Assembly (NCBI RefSeq): GCF_905220565.1 | Contig: NC_059399.1 | Span: 9,951,501-10,015,500 of the forward strand | Length of the DNA stretch: 64,000 bases | Direction of reading: 5' to 3' | Source: Melitaea cinxia | Taxonomy: Eukaryota > Arthropoda > Insecta > Lepidoptera > Nymphalidae | Shown: positions 35,901 through 45,684 of the stretch, piece by piece | Position numbering within the stretch: the stretch's first letter is position 1 | Layout of the letters: each line of letters starts with the position of its first letter | Position numbers and translations under genes: made by a program | Notes under the pieces: generated by a model | What the model was told of the DNA's origin: nothing | Databases searched by the model: none | What the model saw: the letters and a program-made list of their open reading frames with translations, nothing else

Positions 35901-38900
35901 GGATCGGGGACGGCCCTTTGATTTTGTATTATTTATTTTTATTTCAAAGCCAGCAGTTTGATGGTTATCTCGCCATCGGTCGGCTTCACCACCTCTGAAC
36001 TTAAGAAGCCGACCGATGGCGAGATAACCATCAAACTGCTGGCTTTGAAATACACAGGCCGAAGACGGGCAGCAGCGTCTTCGGTGCGACAAAGCCAGTA
36101 CTGCGGTCACCAACCCGCCTGCCCAGCGTGGTGACTATGGGCAAAACACATGAGTTCACGTTATTTTTGGCGTAAACTTGTGGAGGCCTATGTCCAGCAG
36201 TGGACTGTATAGGCTGTAATGATGATAATGATGATTTTTATTTCATTCTGTGTCCTGAAGCGCTCGGGGTGATTTTGATATTTTGATAATTATTATTTAA
36301 GAAGTATCAAATCTTATACAAATAATTGTATTTAAATAAGTATATTAAATTAAGTACTTATCACAATATATCGATATTAATTATATTTTACATTTTAAAA
36401 ATTTGTTTAAGTAAAAAAAGGTTACAAAACCCAGCATAGTTGAATGACCTCACATTTGGTTTGTTTACATTTGGTATCTCTTCTCGTTGAACAGACTTTA
36501 GAGCACAGTTCGTTTGCCCTGAACTATCTAACATGGAGATCGAAGCGAATGGTTTGGAATCGTGCAAGTATCGAGAAGTAAGATGTAGATATATAGATAG
36601 TGTGTATGTGTTTACATATGTGTTTATATGTTTATGTAGATATATACCGTTTAAATGTATTGTAATTAATTTAATTATATGTGCTAAACTTGCGTTGTTG
36701 ATTGCGCACTACTACCGACAAATTTTTCTTATACTACTTTTATTAAAGGTTGCCTGGAAGAGATCGCTTTAAGCGATAAGGCCGCCTTTGCATACATTGT
36801 TTGTTTTTGTATCAAATCGTTCTAAAATGTATTTTCTTTTTTGTGTGTGCAATAAAGTTTAATAAATAAATAAGATGGCGGATCTTAGCGGTGCCCCTCG
36901 CGCTACACAACAGGACAGTCACCGGTGAGCATGGACTCGTTGACGATGCAGGAGCCGGTGAGCAGCACGGCGTCGCAGGGCATGACGCAGCCGTCGGGCG
37001 GCAGCACCAGCACGTCGCCGGGCACGAGCCGCGCCGCGCCCACCACGCACTCCTCGCGCGCGCCGCCGCGCGCCGGCCGCACCACGGTGGCCGTGGCCGT
37101 GCTCGTCGACCCCGCCATCTTGTGCAGGTTGATGCTCATCTGGAACGGGCGGTCCGACTCATTACATTTTCAATTAACACGCTTGTGTTTATTACTAACA
37201 TTCATTAAAACGTTAAATTATTGTTCACGATACTCAAGAACAAGACATTCGTATATAATATCGAAATATCGAGCTTCGCAAAATAACAATAAAAAAAAAA
37301 CATGGTAAATATCCCATTTAAAATTCTAAATCATTTTATTGATATACAGCATGAAATATCCTACTCAAAAGCTGGAGCAGCCCGACTGGTTAAATATCTC
37401 GACTTTAAAGAAGATAATACTGCTCTAAGGCACTATTATGTTCTTGTGGTGAGTAAGGTCCCTAGAATCCTGGGGATGGTCGAAAAACTACTTTCGCATC
37501 AGCAACGCGTTTGCGAGCTTACGTAAGCTACGGTAGTCGCTTACCATCAGGCGAGCCGTACGCTAGTTGTATAAGAAATTGTATTATTGTAAGTAAATAA
37601 TATTATAATTGTATTTGCTTGCAAATGCAAAAATTGTAAGTAAATAATATTATAATTGTGTTTGCTCGCAAATGGAAAAAAAAACCCACTTCAAACATAT
37701 AGAAAAGTAATACAACGTAAGCAGAAGAAAAAAATTGTCAAGTAAATACGCATTATTAGATATCTCGAAAAATACTTGTTAAATTTAAATAAGACCACAT
37801 GACAAGCACCAGCTTACGATTAATAAAAAACATCGAAATCTGTCCACCCAGTCAAAAGTTCTGAGGTAACATACAAAAAAAATCGAATTAAGAAACTCTT
37901 CCTTTTTGAAAGTCGCTTAATCTATACTAATATTACAAAGAGGTAAAGTTTTTAACTTTGTTTGTTTGTAAGGGGTAATCTTCGCAAATATTGACCCGAT
38001 CATGAGAATGAATTCTCATTCACTAAAGAAACTATTCAGGAGTGATATAGGCTATATTTTATTTATTTATTTTTTATTTATTTTTTGAATTAAAATAAAT
38101 CAGTGAAAAATAATAGTATATGTAAATCAATTCAAAGAAATGTGAGCGAGATGAAAACTTTTCTATATATTTCCATCACAAAAATAATTAACGCCCAATG
38201 AAGTGGGCACGGGTCGGCTAGTGAATAAATATGATTTGATCAAATCATGTAAGCCGAATTTTACCCACTTATTTGTCATTAATCAACAAAACTTGGCCAC
38301 GTGCCACTCAGTTCAGTGCGAGTAGGTTGACAGTATAATTTGTAACAAGTTAAAAATATTTTTTAAGAATTTTATATTTGGAACTTGAGTTCGTTAATAT
38401 ATTTTATTAACAAAAACTTTAAACAATTAATTTATAAATGTTCTTCGTTTTCACTTTACGTTTATCAAAAACATAATATCGATAACATTAATAATTTCGA
38501 AAAATGGCGAAACTTTTTCGCTTTCTTAATATTTTTTTTTATCAACTTGTTTTTAAATTAAAATTTTACTAAAAGTATTTTTAATAAAGGTTGATTGGAA
38601 GAGATCGATGTTATTTTTTTTTTGTGTTACCGTCTAGCACACCTTACTCCGTAAAAAAAAATGATGTTTTATTTACGTAGATTTCGTAAAACAAATGATT
38701 ATAGATGAAAGAATATTTTCGTTATCTGAATAGATAATGTAAATAAGTTTCTTTTTGAAGTAATATTGCCGGTAAATATATTAGTGTGATGTGTACGTTG
38801 TAAATTATTTAATTTAAAGTATTATTTACCTGTTTTGTCTGGTACAGTGCCATCATGCACGAACCAGCCGAAAGGAGAAAAACGCAAGATGCATACTGAT

Positions 38901-41900
38901 AATACTCATCCAATGACCATAGGATTATAGAGAAAACTTGAAATAGATAGAACGGATTGAAAACTTCGTTCACAAATAATGTCCAATAGCTTTTTACTTC
39001 GACTTCAACTGAATTGCCTCCATACAACTTTATCCTAGAAAAAAAAAGTTATTAATTAGTGCTATACTTAAATAATCATTTAGTTATCTTGCAAAATTCA
39101 TATTAAATGCTAAGACATGTTAAATCATCATCTTGTGGTGGAATAATAATTTTTTTTGCTCGCAAACCAAAAAAAAACCGACTTTAATTACATAGGCAAG
39201 TACAATTAAGAAACGCACTAGTCGTCACTACGATTTTCGAGGATTCCCCTCGATTTCTCTAGGATTCCATCATCAGACCCTGGTTTCCTTATCATGGTAG
39301 CACCCTTGGGATATCTCCTTTCCAACAAAAAAGAATTATCAAAATCAGTACATAAACGACGAAGTTATCCCCGAACATTATAACCTCCTTTTTTGAAGTC
39401 GGTTAAAAAAAGATGATGTATGGGTAATCTCTTTCATAGAAAGTTCTTTGCCTACAAATAGAATATTTAAGTTAGCACGGTATTATATATAATATGTTAA
39501 TTACATAGCAGTTTAGATAACCGATATGTAACTTTAAAAATAAACTTGTAAAATGTTATCGAAACCGATTAAATACATGACATAGACAGTTTATAAAGCG
39601 ATACGTGTTTGACATGATATCTATCAATTTACTACTAAATTTTATCTAAAAAAATACTTACAGTTCATTCTGTTGCCTTTTATTAATTCCAGACATATTT
39701 TCCATTAACAGGCTAATTGTTAATTTTTCATTGAGTGCCAATACATTGATGAAGGCTCCATTATCATTCAGCCATATATAGCGGCTATGTTGGTAAATGA
39801 AATACCGCAGCTTATTGCCTCTATGACTTGAGAGGCTTAAGTCAATTTCATTTACCTTTTCGATATGGAAGGAACCTTCTCCCTCGGTCACTGAAATAAG
39901 AAACATATTTCCATCCTTGCTTCAAGTTGTTTTAGAAAGCCTGTAACCATCGACCATATTAAATAACAATAGAAACAGTAGTAAGACAATCAAATACTCA
40001 CCACATAATTCTTCAGCCGTTTTCAAACTGCATTTTACGTATTTGAAGCGATGCAAAGTAGGATAATATGCAAAAGCGAAATACGGTAGACCACATAATA
40101 TTATACAAACTGAATGAAAAATGATCGCACGTAATTTTGAATACTTGTAACCGTAAATTTTGATAACTTGGTCGTCTGAATTGGTTTCCAGAACTTGCCA
40201 TTGTGCTTCGCCGATAACTTCGTATTCATCTGTAACATAAAGCACACGGTCTGTATACCTTACCGGGGATAACTGTTGGGTGTGACAACAGCATAGCAAT
40301 TATTTTTTTCTTTTAAAATTGTTTTTACTTTATTCTGTCCGCGTATCTAATGCTTATCTTTTTGCAAGCTAAATATCTTTCAGCTAAAAGATTATTTTGT
40401 CAGTCAAATATTGTACAAGTAAATACATAGGAACTATATGTACTGTGAAAAGTATACTATTTCAACTACAAACAACAAATGATTTCGATGATTTATTTTT
40501 TCTTAAATTAAAAAAAAATCGAGTCTCAACACCTTTACAATGGCTATGAATGCAAGAGCTTACAATGCACCTTCACCTTTAATTTAGAACAAAAGAAGTT
40601 TGTCATAAATAATACGAAGCGTATTTTTTACCAAACATTACTGTCTTCATTTGACTTGGTTGTATCGGGGGCATGGTATAGAAATCTTTGTTATAGAGAA
40701 GTAGATATATACCACTTTTTTGGGTTTTGTTAGTATCTTTTCTTTTTCAGATTCTGTTTATTCATGCAAGCATTTTTTGAAAATTCCATTATCAGGATAA
40801 TATGCTTCTTATCCTTATATTTTGAGGAGATATTTTCCCGTTACATAGGTATTTTCTGTTATATAACAATGCTTAAGGAAAATGTTTTTCCCAGTAACCA
40901 CTCAAATGACAATAAATTCCTAAGAATCATGATATGAACATTAATTTGACCAACTGCATGATTTTCAAGAAACATTTAAGTACATAGGTATACTTTAAGT
41001 GTGTTTAAATGCTTTTATCTAAAAAGTAAGCGTAAAGTTAAACATAATATGTATTTTGTTCTTTAATATGTATTTTTGCGGTCTTGCCAACTCATCTTGG
41101 AATAATAAACATTTCGAATTGGTGGTAGCTTCACATCACCTATAATTAGTTTAAAAAACACTTATAAATTATAATTTATATAATGGCTATAAAAAAATAT
41201 TTTGAAGCCTATTTGTAAATTTTTTTTTTTTTTGGTTTTGTATGATTTTTTGACTGATATTTTTGCCCTATTTTTCTCCCTTGGGTCAGATTCCCACTCA
41301 AATCTGGGTGTTATACATATTAACTATTAAAGTATAATCTAAACCTAAGCATTCAATATAAAATGCCTAAAAGCTTCAGACAATTTATATTATTACTTTT
41401 ATATACTTTTATGTTTTTTTAATTATTTTTAAATAAAATCATTAAACAAACATAAGTATGAAATAGAAAATTATTTTATTCTAGTAATCATATAATATAT
41501 TATATTTTGAATTTATATTTGATGTCACAAAATTTTGAACCCCTTCACACTTGTCACACTTTGTTGATCTGCTATACGCAACCTAACTTTATAGGCAAAT
41601 ATAAATCTATAAGTTGTAGTTTATTAATTGAGGGGAAACAGGTCCTAATGGCCATTTTAACTCTTTCTGTTAAAGTCTATTCGTAACTTATTTATAGGAT
41701 AAACTTTAATTGATACCAGTTAAACCCCCTTTGTAAAACAAAAATCATAATTTCAGTCAACTGTTACCTAAAATACAGGCCTTACTTTAGGAAAAGCCGA
41801 CCATTACTGTATGTCGAACATATTGATGACTTACACAGGTACTAAATATTACATTATACATACTAAGTATTTAACTTTTGGAATTCAGCCCAGCCCATTA

Positions 41901-44828
41901 GGTCTTAAGACAAGTTGATTATGACACTATTCAAATCAAATAGCTCACCTGCTTGACAAGTTTCTATGTCCAAATTTTCTTCAAACATATGTAAAGCACA
42001 TGTATACTCAAATAAATAACAAAATAAAATATTTACATATATTCACAAATACATCTTACATACGTCTATCATCTGATAAATTGCAAGGATTTTTAGATAC
42101 TGTGTACGTCCCTAGCTACTTAAGACATTGAAAAGGTTAAGTGGCATCAATAAATACATTTATAATATGATCATTGAATATGATCTTGATCATGCTTTTA
42201 GGTTATTAACATATTCATTTATCAATTTCATTTATAATCATAAAATATTTATTAAAATGAATCCCTATTTCTCTTGGACATATTATAAGTGTTTTTTTTT
42301 TCTGATAAATACTTTTACTAACTTTCTTTCTTGCTACTTACTTATAGAACAACATCAACAAAAAAAAAAAATGGCAAAAATGTTGGAAAATTTTAGAAAT
42401 CGTAAAAATTATTAAGTGTTTGGCACTTTGCAAGATAGTACAATGCTTGCCTGGTTAGCTAGTAGTTATATCAAAAATTACACCTATATTAAATTGAAAA
42501 CAAAAATTCTAATAAAATAATATTATTTATAATATATAGCAAATAAGCACGTGAATGAATAGATTATGTATCTTATACATTAGATAATTTAACAATAAAC
42601 AAACATTTGCATTGGCTTGAAATATCAATATAGTTATGAATGTGAATGCCATGTGATATAATATAAAATTATAAATTGTGTATATGAAACAACATATCAA
42701 TTATTTGAGATAAACAAACGCAATGATCTAAATAACCAATCATACAATAATTTCAACTGAAATACACCACCAACAACTGTTACTGGCGTAAGTGCAAATA
42801 CAATATGGCATCATCACACAAAATAAAGACAAACACAGTCATAATAAACTAATTAAAAATATGTCATATTAATATTTGTGTTAATATTTATTTCAAGATT
42901 ATCCCCAGTGCAGAAAATCTTCAATATCTTCAAAAGTACCCGACCTAGCTTTATGAAATTAAAACTAAATTAAAGAATACTTACTGCCATATAAAATAAA
43001 TAAAAAGGTTTTATATATATTTTATTACATAAGAAAACTTTCTATTTATAAAAAAACTGAAACTGTAAAATAATGGTTGTTTTTGAATTTAGTTCAAAAA
43101 AAAAAATTGTTTTGCATTGGTTTTAGTTTTGCAATAAAAAAGTTATAAATATGGTGACTGCCTTATAAATTTTATTATTTTGAAGTCCTCATGTCAATAA
43201 CTGTGACACCTATCACTGGAAATCTAAATAATTACGATAGTAAATTTTTAGCGGACATGGGTGAGAATGTTGTTTTTATGCAAGACAATGCCTCCCGCAT
43301 ACAGCTCAGATAGTGTTTGCCTATTTTCAAGATAACGGTATCAAGACTTAAACCCCATTGAGCATGCATGGGACAAACTGCACTTGGGATGTCATGCACT
43401 TCAGCAGTCTACTGCTAATCACGCTACTTGAAATGAAAGAAGCTCTAACAGAGGAATGGCAGAATATTCCACAGCATCACCTCAAAAACCTAGTAGAGAG
43501 TATTACAAAACACAGAACAGCCGTATTGAGAGCTCGCAGAGGCTAAAAAATTACTAAAATATGACATAATTCATCTGTAACCAATCTACATTTACCAAAA
43601 TACTGTAAAAACTACGCATTTTTATTTTCTTTTAAGCACATTAAAATATTCTTTGAATTAGTTTTAATTTCATAAAGTTAGGTCAAGTACTTTTAAAGGT
43701 GTTGAGAATTGAATTTTCTAACCGACCCTTTGTCTTTGCAGTTAATTTAATTGTGTTTCTTAATTGGTTAATGCACACTAACAAAATTTGCCTTGCTTAT
43801 GTGAAAAATTTCACAAAAATTAATAAGCATTCTTATTTCAAATAATTTTTTTTTTTGAAGACAAGCAATGAATTTTTTAGGTTATTTCACAACTCATTGA
43901 GCAAATAATTGTCTCTAAATTATTATAATTAAAATATTTAATTTAAATAATATTGCAGTTTTAGCTTTGTTATTTGATCATATCTTTAGTTTATCACATC
44001 ATTTTGCTTCAATTGTTTACATTAAAATCTATCTGGATTATGAAGCTGGGTTAGGGATATTAGTATAGATACAAATATTTAAAAATACTATTCAATAATA
44101 GTCATAAAGATAAAGATATTACCAAATATTATGTACAATATGCAAAAATAATAGGTGAGAAGAAGCCAGTACATGTGTGGTATATTGTAATAAAAAAATA
44201 TAATCGCAAGTTCATCTATGCATAAGTAAAATATTGCGAAATGGAAAAGTGTCCTTTTCATGATGATAAGCACTACTATACAGTTTTATTATAGATATAG
44301 TGCCACTAACATTGCAGTGGTCTTTGATTAACTAAGTCAGAATGAATTGTTATTACAGATAAAAGATTTAGAAAGTACTTTTCACAACCAAAATAGCATG
44401 TACATGCTGTTTCTTTAAAAAATTGCTGCCGCGTGGTATTCATTGTTAAAATTTCAAAACATTGTAAAAAAAGTTATAATGGCTTAACAAAAATGTTTTT
44501 TTATTTTATATTTCGAATAATGTAATGAACAATATATATCATTTATATACCTATATCAAAGTTCAGTCTAAATTTAACTAAGCCTTGACTAAATTTTTTT
44601 AACCCTAATGAACCGGAAAATTAAATAACACGAACTTGAGTTTAACATAGTTAATGTAAGAATGGAAAATTAATACGTATTTTACAATTTAAATACTAAT
44701 ATTTCACATATTGTAAAATAAATAATCAAAAGAGCGTGAAAGAAGTGACTCACGAAAGTAAATTGTAAATTAAAAGGAATTATATTGTACTTACCATTAG
44801 CAATTGAAACATTATTCATGTTCAGCAT
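23956..44828 (-). CDS. ATP13A3: P5B-type ATPase (ATP13A2/3-like polyamine transporter)
   Basis: Twenty exons from the start: 44795-44828, 40002-40229, 39662-39890, 38830-39034, 36923-37139, 35056-35186, 34793-34975, 34293-34481, 33579-33791, 33001-33138, 32331-32444, 31824-32097, 30995-31122, 30442-30565, 29426-29587, 28148-28302, 26459-26682, 26056-26204, 24806-24993, 23956-24090; 1139 codons, phases consistent. P5B ATPases move polyamines (ATP13A2/3) across endolysosomal membranes. Signatures: LTGES 303-307 (actuator), PPALP 428-432 (P5B transmembrane motif), phosphorylated Asp in DKTGT at 471, KGAPEK 622-627, TGDN 718-721 and GDGANDC 832-838. The TM segments of the C-terminal half lie in exons 16-19. 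The LTGES and DKTGT motifs are each split by an intron. Exons 5 and 15 are strikingly GC-rich. The last exon (basic, SRRC-like tail) is the least certain. Closest paralogue (ATP13A2 or ATP13A3) is not resolved. Confidence 0.93.
24172..24218 (-). mobile_element. Fragment of the repeat block seen at 15391
   Basis: gggcggtcttattactaaac and cttccagactacccaacagg match the block at 15397-15435. It sits in the last intron of the ATPase, next to a tandem triplication. Confidence 0.5.
24219..24284. repeat. Perfect 22-bp unit repeated three times
   Basis: The unit gggagaagcttattttaatc plus aa occurs at 24219-24240, 24241-24262 and 24263-24284 with no mismatch, implying a recent local expansion. It is in the last intron of the ATPase. 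Confidence 0.95.
25855..25975 (+). mobile_element. tRNA-headed SINE fragment, ATPase intron 18
   Basis: A-box-like agcttgttggcgcagtttgc and B-box-like ataggttcgattcagtttc are about 45 bp apart. The body is short. It is antisense to the gene, and no cloverleaf can be completed, so it is not a tRNA gene. Confidence 0.6.
26739..27969. mobile_element. Composite MITE with ~200-bp TIRs
   Basis: Left arm 26739-~26945 and right arm ~27768-27969 are inverse repeats (outermost tatagttcgcgtcatg). Two further same-polarity ends, gcgttctttttacatgacg plus cgaa, occur inside at ~27280-27303 and ~27510-27535, as if copies had inserted into each other. The outer TATA suggests a TA target. No transposase. It fills most of ATPase intron 16. 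Confidence 0.78.
28875..29009 (-). mobile_element. tRNA-SINE (family B), tail part, split by a family A SINE
   Basis: ggtaatatcccattgctgg through ttaacgattgctatgaggtgt matches the tail half of the 7571 SINE. The element resumes at 29331 after an inserted family A copy. Confidence 0.8.
29010..29330 (+). mobile_element. SINE (family A) nested in a family B SINE, with 11-bp TSD
   Basis: Flanked by atgaggtgtac at 28999-29009 and 29331-29341. The body matches 18799-19134. It belongs to the same subgroup as the 32488 copy (ggttccgctaccac in place of the acaacca version). Confidence 0.92.
29331..29424 (-). mobile_element. tRNA-SINE (family B), inner part, abutting ATPase exon 15
   Basis: Continuation of the 28875 SINE (gaccgggaccgac, gacccacgagaactg). 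The match stops a few bases before the splice donor of exon 15 at 29425; the tRNA-like head is absent. Confidence 0.7.
31217..31497 (+). mobile_element. tRNA-derived SINE (family B), ATPase intron 12
   Basis: Nearly full length: B box aggttcaatcccc, core gtgcctcggagagcacgtta, then gatagcgatcgtt and the tail cccagaagtgggatattaca. The 5' end of the head is truncated. Confidence 0.85.
32488..32822 (+). mobile_element. SINE (family A), ATPase intron 10
   Basis: Begins tgtgtggctacggtactaaa and ends gctgtaatgatg with a short ATGATG tail. It is the subgroup partner of the 29010 copy. No unambiguous TSD. Confidence 0.85.
33983..34258 (+). mobile_element. MITE-like repeat (family G), ATPase intron 8
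   Basis: Left edge aaaataaccgacttcaattac and right edge gaagtcggttaaaaac form short inverted repeats. Related copies are at 14824 and 37676, and family H at 39163 shares the ends. No ORF. Confidence 0.65.
35365..35545 (+). mobile_element. tRNA-derived SINE (family C), ATPase intron 5
   Basis: tRNA-like head (ggctgttgcgctggttgtc, then ggattcgatcccc) followed by the family C body with ggacccccgacataggag. It lies on the strand opposite the gene. Confidence 0.75.
35597..35725. mobile_element. hAT-type MITE, 129 bp
   Basis: Ends cagtggttcttaacctgtgg at 35597 and ggttaagaaacactg at 35711-35725 are the inverted repeats of a widespread hAT family. Flanks atctagga (35589-35596) and atctaaag (35726-35733) look like a decayed 8-bp TSD. 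Confidence 0.8.
35940..36052. repeat. Perfect 48-bp inverted repeat, 17-bp spacer
   Basis: 35940-35987 is the exact reverse complement of 36005-36052. Both arms are family A SINE sequence (tttcaaagccagcagtttga). Confidence 0.95.
35995..36236 (+). mobile_element. SINE (family A), 5' truncated with an inverted duplicate
   Basis: Carries the 3' three quarters of family A ending in gctgtaatgatgataatgat. Its beginning is preceded by an inverse copy of its own first ~48 bp, suggesting 5' inversion during insertion. Confidence 0.85.
36745..36872 (+). mobile_element. Family D retroelement tail, ATPase intron 5
   Basis: aaaggttgcctggaagagat, then aagcgataaggccgcc, ending gtgcaataaagtttaataaa. It is only ~50 bp from exon 5 of the ATPase and lies on the opposite strand. 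Confidence 0.7.
37340..37572 (-). mobile_element. Interspersed repeat (family F), inverse, ATPase intron 4
   Basis: Contains ggagcagcccgactggtta and tcgcttaccatcaggcgagc, the complements of family F blocks at 9973. Confidence 0.65.
37586..37679. repeat. 47-bp tandem duplication
   Basis: attgtaagtaaataatatta and the following sequence through tttgcttgcaaatg occur twice in direct succession (37586-37632 and 37633-37679) with few differences. Confidence 0.85.
37676..37922 (+). mobile_element. MITE-like repeat (family G), ATPase intron 4
   Basis: Parallels 33983-34258: cacttcaaacatatag, then gtcaagtaaatacgcattat, and an end near ctttttgaaagtcgcttaa. Confidence 0.6.
37925..38222 (+). mobile_element. 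Interspersed repeat (family E-like), ATPase intron 4
   Basis: From tatactaatattacaaagag to gggcacgggtcggctagtg. The arrangement is that of a common lepidopteran non-autonomous repeat, with an AT-rich expansion near 38060. Confidence 0.5.
39163..39408 (+). mobile_element. MITE-like repeat (family H), ATPase intron 3
   Basis: aaaaaaaccgactttaatta at the left and tttttgaagtcggttaaaaa at the right. It shares termini with family G, but the inside is unrelated. Confidence 0.6.
40230..44794. other. Long first intron of the ATPase gene
   Basis: 4.6 kb, very AT-rich. Apart from a Tc1 transposase remnant at 43230-43546 I see no repeat family or conserved exon. Open frames here (such as 42128-42415) have low-complexity AT-rich composition. 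Confidence 0.6.
43230..43546 (+). pseudogene. Tc1-like transposase remnant
   Basis: FMQDNAS (~43277) and then, after a deletion and frameshift, KPHxACMGQ-like sequence (from an SPDLNPIEHxWD-type block, ~43350). The carboxyl end reads TEEWQNIPQHHLKNLVESI to a stop at 43544. It is shorter and from a different subfamily than the element at 1059. No TIRs were found. Confidence 0.75.
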
Positions 44829-45684
44829 CCCTAAATATTCTTTTTGAAGACAAAAAATTAAGGCATAATAATCAGATGTTATTTACTTTGTAATATTAAC
44901 CAATGCTACCTCATTTCAAACAATCTTTTATTTTATAATTCCATAAAATAAAACCGCACTCTCACATCACACTGATCACACCATTTCTCATTCTGAGTTA
45001 ATAATGTGATGTTGCCAGTTGCCACTTGCCAGTGTTGTTAATAATTAATATTTCATAGCACTGGATTCGAGCTATTTTGAATTATTTTTAAATGAAATAA
45101 TACTTTAATAAATGAATAATGTTTTGTTGCGGTTTAAGTTATGTTAAAAAAAATAATGGAATTTTAAAACTTTCTTATAAATTGAAATTTTTATTGTGTA
45201 TCATATAATTATTAGTAGATCAGTCGATCTTCTAAAACAATCAAAAGTAAATAATTTATTTTATAATATTGATCATTTTGTTTATTTGTTTTGTTGTTTT
45301 TCTATCGCTAAGCTTAGTAATAGGCCAAACAATTAGCTTTTAATAAAGGTATAATTTGTAATTTTATATACTATGTATTTATTACCAAGTCCATACCTAG
45401 TCTATGTATCTGACAAGTGAAAAACAGTACTTGCCAACTTAAAAAATGCAAATATGGAAAAGCGGAAATAACGCAGGCTTTTACTTCAAAGAGCATAGCT
45501 ATGCTCCATGCTAAACGCGTAGACATTTTCTATGACAACATCCGCGTTTGATCCGCGTCAAATATCGATTTTGGCGCGAATACAGTAAATCTAATATTTT
45601 TAACAATATTGTGCAATAATCCTATAAAAATTAAAACCATTTAGTGTAAATAAACTAATTTAAAGACAATAATAGCTTTTAATC
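44829..45684. promoter_or_regulatory. Divergent promoter region of the ATPase and Popeye genes
   Basis: 856 bp lie between the start codons of two genes transcribed away from each other. No mobile element is present. The only sites that stand out are the DRE/E2F pair at 45563-45580 on the Popeye side. Transcription starts were not located. Confidence 0.6.
45563..45580. promoter_or_regulatory. DRE-like (TATCGAT) and E2F-like (TTTTGGCGCGAA) sites
   Basis: TATCGAT at 45563-45569 touches TTTTGGCGCGAA at 45569-45580. The first is seven of eight bases of the insect DREF site and the second fits the E2F consensus. They are ~105 bp upstream of the Popeye ATG. Function is inferred from motif alone. 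Confidence 0.45.

Larger units (their letters stand above)
35729..36500. mobile_element. MITE with 41-bp TIRs carrying an inserted SINE
   Basis: 35729-35769 and 36460-36500 are inverse repeats with 40 of 41 positions matching (outer taaagtctgttcaacgagaa). TA at both outer edges fits a Tc1/mariner-type target. Inside lie the family A SINE at 35995 and its palindrome. No transposase. Confidence 0.85.

Noticed and set aside
36891..37308. Overlapping 105- and 127-codon frames on the + strand
   Set aside because: Antisense shadows of the GC-rich ATPase exon 5, which has the actuator-domain motifs on the - strand.
40230..40299. N-terminal extension of ATPase exon 2 (MLCCCHTQQL...)
   Set aside because: TTACAG at 40230-40235 (- strand) is a good acceptor, and joining it to the 44795-44828 start exon restores frame; the extension is intron.
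42128..42415. 95-codon frame in ATPase intron 1
   Set aside because: AT-driven composition (Ile, Asn, Lys, Phe, Tyr) with no homology or splice support.
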